This document shows, piece after piece, positions 9,508-22,039 of a DNA stretch of 64,000 bases. The stretch comes from Escallonia rubra (lineage: Eukaryota > Streptophyta > Magnoliopsida > Escalloniales > Escalloniaceae), in assembly GCA_033065855.1 (NCBI GenBank), contig JAVXUO010002676.1:62001-126000 (forward strand). Direction: 5' to 3'. A program made the position numbers and the translations under genes. The first letter of the stretch is position 1. Every line of letters starts with the position of its first letter. The notes below the pieces were generated by a model. The model worked only from the letters and a program-made list of their open reading frames with translations. It did not search any database and was not told the origin of the DNA.

Positions 9508-10960
9508 TAAGCGCGATCTGTGGACGGTCCATATCTTTTTTTTACGTTTTTTTAAGTTCGTCCGCTATATTATGTAGCAGACGATTTTTTGACAAAAGTA
9601 CCCTCCAACTTAAAAAGAGCCCATCCGCTACATAATGTAGCGGACTAGTTTTTTGACAATTTTTTTCTCTTTCTTTCTCCTTTCTCTCATTAATGCTCTG
9701 ACTTTTTTTTCTCTCTCTCTCCTTTCTCTCATCCGCTACATTATGTAGCGGACTAGTTTTCTTGCTCTGTCTCTCCTTTCATTAATGTTCTGACTTTTTT
9801 TCTCTTTCTCTCTCTCTTTCTCTCACCACTTTTTTCTTCTATCTCGTCATCCTCTCCCGTCCTTTCCCCCCTCTCTCTCTCCCCTTTCATTAATGTTTGC
9901 CTATACTGAGTTTATAGACCAATTTATAGAAGTGTGAGCTACTTCTGGCTGGGAATGCTGACGATTAAAATTCCAGGAGGCGTTGCCTTCTAAGGTCCCT
10001 TCTCTTCCGAATCCTTAACTAGATAGAACTAAGAATTGCTCCCATACTTTGAGGATTTGACCATCCTCTGTAGAACAAATCTTGATAGCGAGTCCGAATG
10101 AGTCTGGATAGTCATTAGAACAAACCAACACCGTCACAAAGTCACAGTCGCCGGTAAAGCATTAAGCCTGAGCACGCACAAGCCACAAGCCAAAAAAATT
10201 GGAAAATCGAACCACTGTCCAGTTCACATAAGGAGCCTTAAACATAGGCTTTGATGTAGGGCCTGCTCAGATTCAAGAATTCAGAATCACAGGACCCAAT
10301 CTTAAAAGAAATAGCTGTTCCTTCGTAGGAAGAATTTATTACCAAAAAAAAAGAAAAGATGCCAACTGATCACTACATTGAACGATGTCAACCTTTTTGC
10401 TGGTGACCTCACCAGGGCCTCGCCAGAAGTCATTAATCTGCGTAGCGGAGTGAAAGAGACAGAAAAAAGTGGTGAGAGAGAGGGGAAAGGACGGGAGAGG
10501 AGGACGAGAGAGAAGAAAAAAATGGTGAGAGAAAGAGACAAATGAGAAAGAAGAGAAAGGAGAGAGAAAGAGAAAAAAGTCAGAACATTAATGAAAGGAG
10601 AGAGAGAGAAAAAAAATTGTAAGAAAATTAGTCCGCTACATAATGTAGCGGATGAGAGAAAGGAGAGAGAAAAAAATTCATAGCATTAATGAGAGAAAGA
10701 GAAAAAGAAAAAAAATGTCAGAAAACTAGTCCACTACATTATATAGCAGATGAGTTCTTTTTAAGTTGGTGGGTATTTTTGTCAAAAAATTGTCCGGTAC
10801 ATAATATAGCGGACAGACTTAAGCAAAATGTAAAAAAAAGATTTGGATCGTCCACAGATCGAGCGTGGACGGCTAGATTGCGCTTGCAATTTTTTCTATT
10901 TTATTAGCGCTATCAACGGATCAGCTTCATATATATATATATATATACATATATATAATA
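9508..10960. mobile_element. Foldback-type DNA element 2 (~1.45 kb), same family as element 1
   Basis: The arms at about 9508-9900 and 10440-10960 are inverted copies. Both carry palindromes with half-site GTCCGCTACAT (near 9560, 9628, 9731, 10631, 10730 and 10792), the 'gacaaaa' spacer and CT/GA-rich tracts with 'cattaatg'. The right end finishes 'tcaacggatcagcttc' followed by a TA run, matching the right end of element 1. The left end lacks the terminal hairpin and is truncated or diverged. Confidence 0.75.
9900..10440. other. Unique core of foldback element 2, possibly captured host sequence
   Basis: The core between the arms differs from that of element 1. On the minus strand a stretch near 10020-10150 reads open with CDFVTVLVCSNDYPDSFGLA, which looks like protein-coding sequence. 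No family is recognised, and stops lie on both sides. Capture of a gene fragment, as in Pack-MULEs, would explain it; this is inference only. Confidence 0.3.
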
Positions 10961-11478
10961 GGTAACTTCGCCTGCTTGTTTACAAGCAGCTGGTCCCAAG
11001 CCCGGGTAAAAGAATCAGGGCCTATGAAAATTTTTATTTCGTGTGTTAATATTTTCGCAACACAAAACATTTGTGTGTGTGTGTGTATTCAGGCCGGGGC
11101 CAGCCCCTAAAGTTAGGGCCTAAGTCTTGGGCTTGGACATCGCCTGAATATCCCAGATTTGGGCTCGGCCCGGTTCCCATGGCCCGAAGCTCGGTTGGTC
11201 CGTGCTTCCTCTCTGGCCCGTTGGACTTAGGCCAGGCCGGCCTAAGCCTGGCCCATTGACACCTCTACCTAAAGACGTTATCGCCTACCTACATGCAGGT
11301 GTTGACGGCAGATAAAGTTTTCAAGATAAAACCCATTGACGCAACTTTGTCTCTTCCATGTGCACGTCCACATGAAGACAATATGAATCAGTCAACGATC
11401 ACGTTGCCCAAGTATAAAATATATATTATAGATATATAGGAAATACATTGTGATAGTAGAGTAGAAAACACTAATAAT
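10961..11478. other. Intergenic sequence
   Basis: It contains a GT run (11071-11085) and a stretch rich in 'ggccc' and 'gcctaa' (11095-11260), typical of degenerate retroelement sequence. No gene was recognised. Confidence 0.4.
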
Positions 11479-11896
11479 GGTCTGTTTGAAATCACTTCCA
11501 ATTTTGATATTCTGTTTCCAAAAAAACAAAACCCAAAACCAGTTTAGTTTTTATTTTTTACAAAAACAAATGGGTGTTTGATTACCCACTTTTTATTTTG
11601 AGTTTTTTCTTTGGTGGTGGTTGCGGTGGCTGGTGGTGGTCGTCGACGGTGGCTGGCGGCAGGCGGTGGCCAGTGGCTGTGGTGGTGGGAGGGTGATGGT
11701 GGTGGTGGTCTCAAAATAAAAACCAAAACTAAAAACCCAAAACTCCTAAATGAGAATTTTCAAAAATAACCCTGTTTTAAAAAATAGTTTTCAAAACTGA
11801 AGAAAAAAAAAAACTGTGTGCCAAACGCGTTTTTTTTTTCTTCAGTTTACAAAACTGGAGAAAAAACAGAAAACTAAATGATTTTCAAACGCTACC
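11479..11896. mobile_element. MITE-like element with GGT-rich core
   Basis: The ends GGTCTGTTTGAAATCA and, reverse-complemented from the right, GGTAGCGTTTGAAAATCA form an imperfect terminal inverted repeat about 16 bp long. Next to them are paired A-rich and T-rich segments ('aaaaccca' on both sides). The centre (11610-11710) is a GGT/GGC-rich run. No transposase is present. The outline fits a hAT-type MITE. Confidence 0.55.
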
Positions 11897-12470
11897 TAAG
11901 TTTGGAAGTATAGTAGCTTCAAGTATACTTCTATGTCACACCCCATGGCCTTATATACATGGTCAAACATTATGTATTTATTGACCACATAAGTAAGCTT
12001 AAAATCTTTGTAACTTATGGAATAATCATAATCATTCTCAATAATACCAAATAATAAAGTATATTATACACACCATAAATCAATATGAATTAATATTACT
12101 CATTATTGCATTTGTAACTCATTTCATAATTTACATGTAAGTAAATACCGTATAGTCATAACTTGCAGTATAATTATAATGCTATAATGTACATTTTATT
12201 TTATTAAAGTATTCCAACAATTTCAATTTCACAAAAGCTCTTGCAATTACTTTTTAGCTTTTACTTTCTTTTCTTCTCTGCTTATCATTTCCCTTTGTTG
12301 GAAGAAAACTGGGAGAAGTGGCTCTAGTGTCCATTTACCTTGATGATTCCCCCACCCTTGTAAAATGGCGTTGAAAGTAGATGTCCCCCCACCGAGCTAG
12401 ACGTTGAAAGCAATGGCCACGGACAAGAGAAGAAGTTTTTCATGCAAGTTGCAAGAGGATCGTCCTTCTC

Positions 12471-12483
12471 TATAATATAAATA
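12471..12483 (+). promoter_or_regulatory. TATA box of the WAT1-related gene
   Basis: TATAATATAAATA lies 73-85 bases before the ATG at 12556, the right distance for transcription to begin around 12500-12515 with a short 5' leader. Confidence 0.6.
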
Positions 12484-12555
12484 CAAGTGCGTCAAAACTG
12501 AAGTTTCTCTCAAGTTAAGGAGGCCAAAGATAGAGGCATACACAGTGCATGCAGC

Positions 12556-15147
12556 ATGAAGGGCTTTTCACAGACATGTCTAACGGGAATGGAAAAGCAT
12601 AAACCTTATATAGCCATGGTCATTATACAGTTCATTTATACAGGCATGGCCTTATTGTCCAAGGCATCAATATCTGCAGGAGTTAAGCCTTCTGTTTTTG
12701 TGGCCTATCGACAAGCATTGGCCGCGCTTTTCTTGGCTCCATTTGCTTTGTATTTCGAAAGGTAGAAGTATCTATCTTCAAGTATCATTTGCGTTTCCTG
12801 CCTATTGAAGGGCTGTACTTGGTATGTTTTTTTGTCTTAATTTTTTTTCTTCAAATTATGCAGTCACAAGTCTCCTCCTCTACCATTCAAATTGTTGTGC
12901 AAGATCATTTTTGTTTCGGTAATCGGGTATGTGCGTGTAACATTTATTATTATACTCGATATTTCGAGTAGCTATTACAAGGAAGTGTAGACCTTTTTTT
13001 TCTTCTTCTGATAAATCAATATCTTAAAAAATTTAAGGATTGCCACGAGCCAAAATCTAAACTATATGGGATTGAACTTCGTATCCGCAACGGTAGCTAT
13101 TGCTGCGACTAACGCGGTTCCCACCATGGTCTTCATCTTGGCTGTCTGCTTCGGGTAAATGTTACTGAGAATAAATGAAAGCACCGTGCACTTGACCGTT
13201 CTTTTCAGATAATAATCACATAACACCTAACCATAGATTTTGAACACTTCAGGATGGAGGGACTAGCTATAACACATTATCATGGAATGGCCAAGGTGTT
13301 GGGTACTGTGATTGTTCTTTCTGGGGCTATGGTGTTTACTTTTATCCAGGGACCTCCTTTGTATACAGTTTTACAAAACGAAGGCTTAGGCCACTCTGCA
13401 AAAGGTAGATCAACAGAGGACTGGATTAAAGGTTCTTGTCTTGAGCTCGCTAGCACCTTGACATGGTCTGTGTGGCTCATCATGCAGGTTTTGCCTCTCT
13501 CTGTGTGTGTCGCTCTGTGTGTGTGTGTGTGTAGGAGTGAGAATCTGTCCCGTTTCTTTGTTACCCCGTCTGAATCCATTTGGAAAAAATATTTTTGTAG
13601 AAATGACTTGTTACTACCAATGATAATTTTCTTATGTACATATCCCGTTTTTCTTTTCTTTTTTTCAGCGTCCCATAATCAAGCAATATCCAGCAAAGCT
13701 ACGTCTCACAACAATGCAGTGCTGCTTCAGCAGCATAGGGTCTGCAATTTGGGGCGCTGCAGCAGAGAGAGACAGATCATCATGGAAGTTGGGATGGGAT
13801 ATAGGTCTTGTGTCTGTGATCTACTGTGTATGCTCTCTCTCTTAGTTTTTCAAATGAAGTTTTTTTGCGTGCTGCACCGGTTGAAGGAAAATCTTTCTCC
13901 TACCCCCATATAGCTACCACAAATGATCGCCAAATGTTTTTAGTAACTTTTATTTAGTGACGTTAAAAAAATGCTGTTAAGAATTGTCGTTAAAAGTGTT
14001 AGACATGCATGTACTTGGTACGTTTACGGGATATGAAGAAGATTCATGCAACCGTAGTGTGGATAGGAAGAAGATTCTCGCAACCCTAGTAACATCCAAA
14101 ATTTGTTCCAACCCCTCCTTTCATTTCAACTTTCTAGGCGTCCAACCCTCTTTCGAGCTAGTTAGCCCTTATCTTTTTATCTCTTTTTTTTAGGAGATAA
14201 GCAGATTTAAAGAAAAAGCAAGCACTACAACTTTCGCTACCCTATAATCTTCTATTCTGTTGCTCATTTATGTCTGTCTATGCGTACTAGTATAAACTTA
14301 TACTAGTAGCTACATAACAAACAGGCACAATTGGTTTAATTTAGGCTTGTAAAGCAAGCGAAGTTACTCCTTTGGCACGTACTGTATGAGCACCCAATAT
14401 TTCTCTCCCTTTTTTGCGCCCCTTTTCTGTTTATACATGCTGCAGTTGCCTCCCAGTGTCCAAGAAAATGCCATTTCTAGTACATTCTTTTGCCTAGATC
14501 TGGTGACAGGGTGCCTGTTGGACCACCCACCCACGTACCCCCCTCACATTAATTAGATTTGTTGCATAGACACCAAGCATGCAACAAAAGTACATGTGCG
14601 CATATACGTACCAAGTACATGCACGTCTACGTCCATATTTTAATGCAATTTACGGCTATAAGTTCACTTATATACTGGATGGGAACATTGCAGGGCATAG
14701 TTGTTACAGCAGTTTGTTATTGGTTGCAAGTTTGGGTTGTAGATAAGCAAGGCCCTGTGTTCACAGCCATGTTCAGTCCATTGGCACTTGTGTTGACAGC
14801 CATCATGTCTGCGATCTTGTTCAAGGAGACCCTACACTGGGGAAGGTCCATACTCTTGCTTTTCGGCCACAGAAGTTACATGATATGTGTCTTTGTAACT
14901 CAATTCTGTATATTGATTGATGTGGGTTAATTACTTTTTGTCTTATGTTCTTTTGTGGTGCAGTGTTTGTGGAGCTTTACTGCTGGTGATAGGGCTCTAC
15001 AGCTTTTTGTGGGGGAAGAAGACAGAATCAAAATTCGAAATAATTGAACAAAAAACAGAACAAATCAAAGTGGGAGTTGCATTGGAATGCATTACAAGTA
15101 CATCAGTGCCTGATGAGCAGCAGGGAAAGAAGGTGGGTGATCATTAG
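12556..15147 (+). CDS. WAT1-related (nodulin-21-like, EamA/DMT) membrane transporter
   Basis: Seven exons join cleanly: 12556-12761, 12864-12926, 13038-13154, 13253-13487, 13669-13827, 14694-14845 and 14964-15147, giving 1116 bp and 371 residues with all junctions GT-AG and in phase. The N-terminus has the family signature around HKPYIAMVIIQFIYTGMALL and SKASISAGVKPSVFVAYRQA. Exon 3 carries SQNLNYMGLNFVSATVA, exon 5 YPAKLRLTTMQC and ERDRSSWKLGWD, exon 6 QGPVFTAMFSPLALV and the KETLHWG turn, and exon 7 GALLLVIGLYSFLWGK. Together these make the two EamA halves with about ten membrane helices. The family moves metabolites across the plasma membrane or tonoplast; Arabidopsis WAT1 handles auxin. 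The substrate here cannot be told. An alternative start is Met at 12589, but the upstream ATG fits the short leader. Intron 5 carries a MITE. Confidence 0.93.
13879..14085. mobile_element. MITE in intron 5 of the WAT1-related gene
   Basis: It begins 'ggttgaaggaaaatctttctc' and ends in two nested copies of a 'gaagaagattc...gcaacc' motif. The body 'ttttatttagtgacgttaaa' and 'aattgtcg' match the element at 40271-40470. The termini are imperfect inverted repeats. It lies wholly inside the intron and leaves both splice sites intact. Confidence 0.6.
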
Positions 15148-15316
15148 AACCACCCAGAGCCCCAGCCACACCACCAAAATCTAGTACTTGGAATTCTCTT
15201 TTGTAGCATACACTGTTGTCTCCAGTTCAGGTGTTCAGGTGTGTGTGTGTGACCTTAGGAGAGTTCTATTGGAGGTGGGGGAATCTCAGTGCTGATCCCA
15301 GATGCCATATATAATG

Positions 15317-15322
15317 AATAAA
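15317..15322 (+). terminator. Polyadenylation signal of the WAT1-related gene
   Basis: AATAAA lies about 170 bases after the stop codon, within 'ataatgaataaatctc', a plausible 3'-end signal. Confidence 0.5.
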
Positions 15323-18300
15323 TCTCATATCATAACACTGATGTGACAAAGTGGCACTTTGTCTCATTTTCAGATCAGACTGTCTTAAAAAGCACAAGTA
15401 GTGTTGGAGACAAGGATATAGGATTGTCCGCTTACCATTTCATATTGCCATAATTTCAACCTCAGTGTGCTCCCGGCCTATATTCTGTGCCTACATGGTA
15501 CCTTAGTGATCAGGTTCTTTTGAAATGAGACTAGTAATCGTAAGCAAAAAGATCACAACATTGAAAAGTCTGCTTTTTCTGGCAAGACTCCTTAAGAAAT
15601 CTTGTGCAACCCAAAAGCAAAAACAGCCGCAATTATCGCTTTATTTCCCTTATATTGGATAAGTTAAAGCTTTTCCCATGTCCACGGCCCAAAGTAGTAC
15701 AAGAACTGGAGTTCTAGTTGTCAATGGAATTAATTAGTATACTCACGCACGCTTACGCATGTTAGTCGATACTCACTATCTCAAGTATGGCTCAGCATCA
15801 TGCTAGAATTAAAGGACATGTACGGTCAACAGAATTTAAGTAATGAATTTCAATTCGATGCATAGTCTTTCATTTTTTTGACATTGATGTGGCAATATTC
15901 AAGCCTTGCTAGAGGTAGTCTTTACAAGTATCTTCTGCACTATCTTTCAGCTGCCTAGTATGGTTTAACTCTACTTCACCAACTAATGATTAAGCAAGTG
16001 GTTCAGCAAAATTCCGTCCTTATATGCCCACTAAAGGTAATTCAAGTGCCTCCATGACTCATGGGCTGATTCGCAAGGGACCTTTGTGTGCATTTAGCCC
16101 TCCTTAGAGCAAGGGACTAGTTCTTGCTAGGAGTATATATCGACTTATGTAACTCCGTTCGGAACAGTAAAAAGTATTGAAATATTATACATCAAAGGAG
16201 ATGTTGCAGTATAACTTAAGACTACCATAGTCGGGCTATCAGCTCATGAGGTTCTCATCTTTTTCATTAACGCCCAACGGCCCTCCCACCTATGATTTGA
16301 ATTGTAAGATAAGTTTTTGTGGCTTCGTTTGAAAAAATAAAGGTTAGACCAGCATGAGTGCTATCCTATACCTTGACGCCAAAATGCTAGCTACTTCCTC
16401 CGTTCCATAGTTTGATCACATATGAAATCGACACCAGTTACTAAAGTAGCGAAAACAATGGGAGTATATATGGAGCCTTTCCTGACGGGTTGCTTCAAAT
16501 CAAAAGTCTTAGTTCACGAGTTTGATTCATGCAGAAGATTATTTAGGATATATAGGGTTCCATAAGTAGCATGAACTCTCTTAAGTCCCATTCACCCTCC
16601 AATTGTTTTCAGCCCACGTGACAAGGATGAAAAGAGCATCAAAACGAAGGATGGGAAGAGGACCCTCTCCAGTATCCTGCAGTGCCAAATACGCATTTCA
16701 TCGTGATACTTTAAACGACACTGACTTGTCACTGAGAAATTATGCATTGTCACTAGTCCAGAACTCAGAGCGCTGAAGAGGAAGGCAATCCCATTTGATG
16801 CGATATTTCATTCGAAAATGCTATCCGCAAATTTTCTTCAAAAAATATTTTGAAGTTACAAATTTCTTGAGCAACTAGGTTAGTCTTGTTGCCTATGCAA
16901 AGTATAGCTAGCTTTGCCAAATAAAGTCTTCTTAATGATGATTGTTCCTCCTGCTCTTGAGCAACTTTATTTTGCTTTTGACAGAAGCTAACGAGCCTCT
17001 TTGTGTCTTCGTTCCATACAGTTAAATCTACAGTGAGCCCGAAAAAAAGCGACAATAATCCAGCTTTTATACTATTCTCTCTCCGACCAAAATCTGACTA
17101 GGAAGATTTTGTTAGAAAATTCTAGCAGTGCAAATGAAGCCAAAGTTTACACGTCCGGTTAATTATCAACCAGCATAGAATGCTAGAATTTACCTTGCCT
17201 TCACATTCAAAAATTCTCCACTCCATATCCACCAACATTTCCTTTCCCAGGCTTTCCAACATTCTGCAACTAAACCAAATGTGCCAAGTATTAGGTACCT
17301 ACTAGCAGGAAGAATAAATGTCATTCATACGATGAAGAGACATTTCCATTGATTTCCTGCAACTTTTACACGTTTGGTTCATTTGATTCTGGGCAAAGAA
17401 TACGAGTTTACTCGTACACACTCATCCGTTAAAGCATGAATTGTGCTAAGACCACGGGAAAAATCTTACATTCTCTCACATATATAATCGGGCTACATAA
17501 GTTATTGTTTGAGTTCAAACACAAAACGTCTGTCTAGATTGAAACATGTGGCCACACAAGAATGTACGTAGGAGATCAACACTTTAAACAAATTGCTATA
17601 GTCCAATAAACTATAAGCAGACTAACATGAGATTCATTACATCTTAAGTCGACCATACGTGATTAATGTACGTACAATATTACTGACCTTTTCCCTTTAC
17701 TCCGACGTCAAGATTCATCGAATTCAAAGGGCTTTTCATTTCATCACAATAGTTCCAAAGGCTGTATAGTTGGTTTATGAATTGCGTTTATGGGCTTTTG
17801 ACCGGCCCATGTGACTGGCCACATGGCATGTATTTTGGTGTCTGGCCTAGTTAAAAAGATATAAACAAGCTCCCAAATTCCTTTTACTTTCTCCTCCACA
17901 AGCCCAGCTGCTATCTTAAGTACAATTGTACAAAAGAGTGGCCCATATAAACCCTTTTACTCATGGTCCATAACAGAGTCCATCTCCATCTCCAAACCTC
18001 GCTTAAATGCCACTCAAACCCTTTTACTCTTTATTTATCTATGCAATTCTCTTATTTCAAAAAAAAAAAAAAAAAAACCCTCCCAAGGGAGTCAATTGTT
18101 ACGAACGCGCTAATAACTAGCGTAGTGCTTCTGTACAGAGGTTTTTGCGTACTCTTAAGTGTTCACAAAAAGATCATTCAACGTGCATACGAGGAGTCAG
18201 AAATTCCCATTATTAGCAAAACGTCGCAAGAGAGTGAGACCAACACCCTATTCCTCCCAAAATTTTTGACGACCATAAGACGTTTGCAGAAGATCAAGCC

Positions 18301-18394
18301 ATAATCATGTCTAAACCAATTCCAAAAAGGAACTTTATCTGGATTGAACAGACTAAGTGCAATAGGATCGTCGATAAGGTGAGGAAGATGTTTG
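15323..18394. other. Intergenic spacer
   Basis: About 3 kb without a recognisable gene. A minus-strand open frame of 96 codons (17055-16765) has mixed composition but no known motif and no exon partners. A pure A run lies at 18060-18077. No transposon ends were identified. Confidence 0.5.
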
Positions 18395-18650
18395 CATGTT
18401 GTCATGAGGTTCAAAAAATCCATCACCGAGAGATTAAACTCGATGTGAGTAAGACATAGGAAAGATCAAAAAGATAAAGCCGTTTTAGTAGTACGAGGTT
18501 TTCTTTTTCTTTCTATCTCGTTAAGTTTGTACTTTGCATACCATCGTAAGGTTCAAGAAATCTAGCGCCGAGAGGGAACACTTAATGTTGAGTAGGACAT
18601 CACGAAAAAGATCAAAAAGGTAAGCCATTTCAGTAGTATGAGATGTTGTT
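18395..18650 (+). repeat. Diverged tandem duplication (~145-bp period, two copies)
   Basis: The phrases 'ttgcat..', 'aggttcaa(g/a)aaatc', 'gccgagag' or 'accgagag', 'gagta(a/g)gac', 'aaagatcaaaaag', 'cagtagta' or 'tagtagta' and 'gag(g/a)tt' occur in the same order near 18395-18505 and again near 18540-18650. It is non-coding. Confidence 0.6.
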
Positions 18651-19220
18651 TTGGTTGATAAGTGAGTATAAATGCATCCATTGGTAGAGTGCATGGAGCC
18701 ATAAGTGCGTTAATCGTGTGGGTTTACCTGTTCAAATTTTCATAAATAACTACGTTAGTACCTTTTTCACAAAATCGAAACTTCTAAACATCAAACTGTT
18801 CAAGACTGATTTACAAACACAATTAATGGGGGCATGTTCATAATCACGTTATAAACGGCCAAAACCACCAAGAACAAATCTTGTAGTTGATAAAGGGGTT
18901 CATAGGGTTTTTCTCTGATTTTACCATCGGTCATTGAAAGGATCTCTGGGACCCACCAAAGCACGAACTTTTGAATTTCCTAAAATAAAGAGCTAAGGAT
19001 TTCTTAATCATGATTAAACAACACAGTGGTAGCCCATTATAAATATTGAAGTTAAAATTGGCACTATTTATCCCAAAAAATTCAACAACTTTCAGATCTA
19101 AGGAAGGTGCGTTCACCTGGAAGGAACTCTTTCTAGCATTAGAATGCTCTCTTGGCTTGTGTTAATTGCACCATTCAATCTCCTTTGCGTCTCTATGGTA
19201 ACTCTTATGTTCGAAATTAT

Positions 19221-19802
19221 GGGTGAGCACGGTTCAGTTGGTTCGTTTTGGAGACTGAATACCAAACTGAACCGACCAACCTCGGTTTGCGGAAAAAAAA
19301 CCGAACCGTAGTTGAAAGCTTCGGTTTCAACGATTCAGTTTCTACGGATTGAACGGTTCGATTTAGACGGTTTAATCGATTTGGGCCAAACTCAATTTTA
19401 GGCAAGTTTATGCCCAAAAATTCAATAACTTATACATACTAATATGTTCTAAAAAACTGAAATTTTTATCATAATTAATAACACTTAGTGAGATGTAAGC
19501 GGCGAGTGAAAAATGTGTGTTACGTTAAGGAATTTAGGGTTTACCTTATTTTAATTGAGTGGTTAGATAACTAGGATTAATAAAAAATAACTAGGACTAG
19601 GACTAGGTAAAAATATAGATATGTTATATTATATATGGTTGGTTCGGTTTATGCGGTTTCAAAAAAATCCGAACCGAACCGAATGTACGGTTTGGGAAAA
19701 AAAAAACCAAACCGATTGATTTTTAGATCAGTTTGGAAATAGAAAGATTGGTTGGTTCAATTTTCACGGTTGGATTGGTTTCAACGGTTTAAATGCTCAC
19801 CT
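19221..19802. mobile_element. MITE-like element with GGTGAGCA ends
   Basis: The left end GGGTGAGCACGGTTCAGTT and the reverse-complemented right end GAGGTGAGCATTTAAACCG are inverted. Subterminal 'cggtt(c/t)' and 'aaccg' repeats on both sides could fold into a long stem. This gene-free type is common in eudicot genomes. No transposase is present. Confidence 0.55.
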
Positions 19803-20328
19803 CTACTCGAATGGTAAGAAAGAAAGACAGCAACAAGTGCACATCAGAAGTATTAGGAGCTTGGACAGTTCAAAATCAAGGAAGGAACAATAATTTGAAA
19901 ATGACGGAGATGGAAAGAAAGGGTGTATGTGGGGAAAATTTGACTAAAATCTCCCAATCAATTAGGGGTAAAATAGTCTTTCAAGAAAAGGCAATTGGTG
20001 TTAATAGTCATTTGGGCCGAGGGCAATTTGGGGAAGAGTTAGATAAATATTATAGAATAGAGAAGAATTTAGATTATGCTAACATAAAAAAAATTGAGTT
20101 AACCCATTGACCACCGTCCTTGGACCAAAAACTTGTACTCAAGCGGCTTTAGGCCTAGGCACCTATCAATTTGCTTGTAGTACCGGCTCTTTCAAGTTTT
20201 CCTCCCCTCACTACCCGTAATTGCAGAATATTGGGTTTAACACCATTGAATATACAGTATAATGACCCTCTCTGCCTTCTCTTGTCTAGACACCTGATTT
20301 TTTTTAGTCTTTTTATTTATTAAATAGT
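19803..20328. other. Spacer before the Ty3/gypsy relic
   Basis: A 105-codon plus-strand open frame (19793-20110) is Lys/Asn-rich and matches nothing I recognise; it starts inside the MITE end and is probably chance. No other signal was seen. Confidence 0.4.
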
Positions 20329-21550
20329 TGTTGGGATTTAATTTGTTAATAATTAATGATTATTATTATAGGTGTAGACCTAATAATGTAATAAGACTAA
20401 TCTATTTAATTTAGTCCAATAAGTAGTCCAGTCCACTCCAGTTAGAATCTGGTCCAGTTAGTTAAACCAGTCTAGTTAGTTTGGTTTAACCCAAGTTAAG
20501 GTCAAGAGATTTGATTGATTAGATGACTTGAAGATATGTCAAAATTTATCCTTGATATGGTCAAATCTCTTTGATTTAGATGAAATTTGGAGATAATTCC
20601 CGAAATTTGGTACATCCCTTTGAATTTTTTAGAGATAATTACTATAATGTCTCGAAATTTGAAAAAAAATTAAGGGCTGAACCGACCAGTTCATTGACTT
20701 TTTTTTTTTAAGGTTTACGAATTTTCATCAAATATTCAGCTCAATCACCATATCACAGACTGAGATAGTCATCCTTATTATTTCTGGTTCCCATACCTCT
20801 ATAAATAGGATCTTTAGGCTACATTTCAAGGGAACTAGCCTTTTCTCTATATAACTTTTATAGCATTTCTTCTTTAGTAGTGATAGATCATCCTTAAGGG
20901 GATATAATACTTCATACCTCATTTCTTTATATTTATAAGTCACTTGCATCATGTATTCATAACAAGGAATTCCCGAGTCTTCTAGGCAAGAGCTTTCTCG
21001 AGGTATATTTACAGCTTTCTAGATTATTTTAGGGTATGGTAGTAGTAGTCTAGAGTGTCCCACATCCCTGCCATTTCATTCAGTCTATAAAACAAATTTA
21101 TTTTAAAAAAGAGTCTTTCAGTTCGTTTTATTTCTTAATATAGTTTGAGTCAAAGATCAAAGTGTAGGTCGCCTCCCATACAGTCCGAGTCAAATTTTGA
21201 TGTTTTTTATTCTGGTTTGCTTGACCAGATACGTAGGTCAATCGACCCCTGATGTCGAGTTCAAACCAATAGTATAGAATTAAACCAATATTATAGAATT
21301 ATTCTGGTTTGTCCATAGAATTGAAGTAGAGACCGAATGGGTATGGTGGGTGCGTAACATCTTCCCGTCGTATAACTTCATCCCTGAACCCATTTCTTTG
21401 TTTTTAATAGATTATTTAGTCTTTTGGGCATTTTTAAAGTTATTTTCAGGTTTTCTTATTTCCCTACGTTAATTAAATAAGATGGTGACTCCTAAAATCT
21501 CTATACCCATTTTTCGGAGTCCCAGAGAGTTTTTCGAGGCGGTTCGCTAC
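20329..21550 (+). repeat. Probable 5' LTR of a Ty3/gypsy element
   Basis: The right border is set by a primer-binding site starting at 21553, just after 'gcggttcgcta', as is usual for Tat-lineage elements. The left border is a guess at 'tgttgggatttaat' near 20329. No matching 3' LTR was found in the window, so the length (about 1.2 kb) is not confirmed. Confidence 0.45.
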
Positions 21551-21552
21551 GG

Positions 21553-21570
21553 TGGCGACTCCACTGAGGA
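21553..21570 (+). other. Retrotransposon primer-binding site
   Basis: TGGCGACTCCACTGAGGA is a typical primer-binding motif of plant Ty3/gypsy elements of the Tat group (tRNA complement). It fixes the strand of the element as plus. Confidence 0.65.
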
Positions 21571-22039
21571 CTAAAAACTAAGCAGAGTAGGCTTGACACA
21601 TTTTTTATTGTTTTTTGGTCTTTTTGAATTTTCTTTGTATTGCATAACATGTACAATGTGCTATAATGTGGTAATTGTGCTCTTATTTCATATCTCACAC
21701 ACACGTACCCACCCACTTGAGGGAAACGGTTGAAACCCCTTAAACTTTCTAGATATGAGGTGAATTCGACTGTACCCTTAGCTCCAAGGTCTCGTGCTAA
21801 ATGGACCTTCCGATTTCTTGGTATGTTAAACAACTTGTACACATACTGGTGATCACCCATTATAACTACCTGAGTTATGGGTGGATGGTATATGCTACAA
21901 GTTGAGCCAATAGAGTGACTTTGCACCGGTGTTGAGAGAGAAACCACACACCCGAACCATTTAGTGTTTTACCCTTTTTTTTGAAGAATAATTGTTTTGG
22001 CCTATGGCATATTGGCAGGAAACCAACCAATCAATATTC

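Noticed and set aside
16765..17055. 96-codon minus-strand open frame
   Set aside because: No family motif, splice partner or promoter was found; kept only as a remark in the spacer entry.
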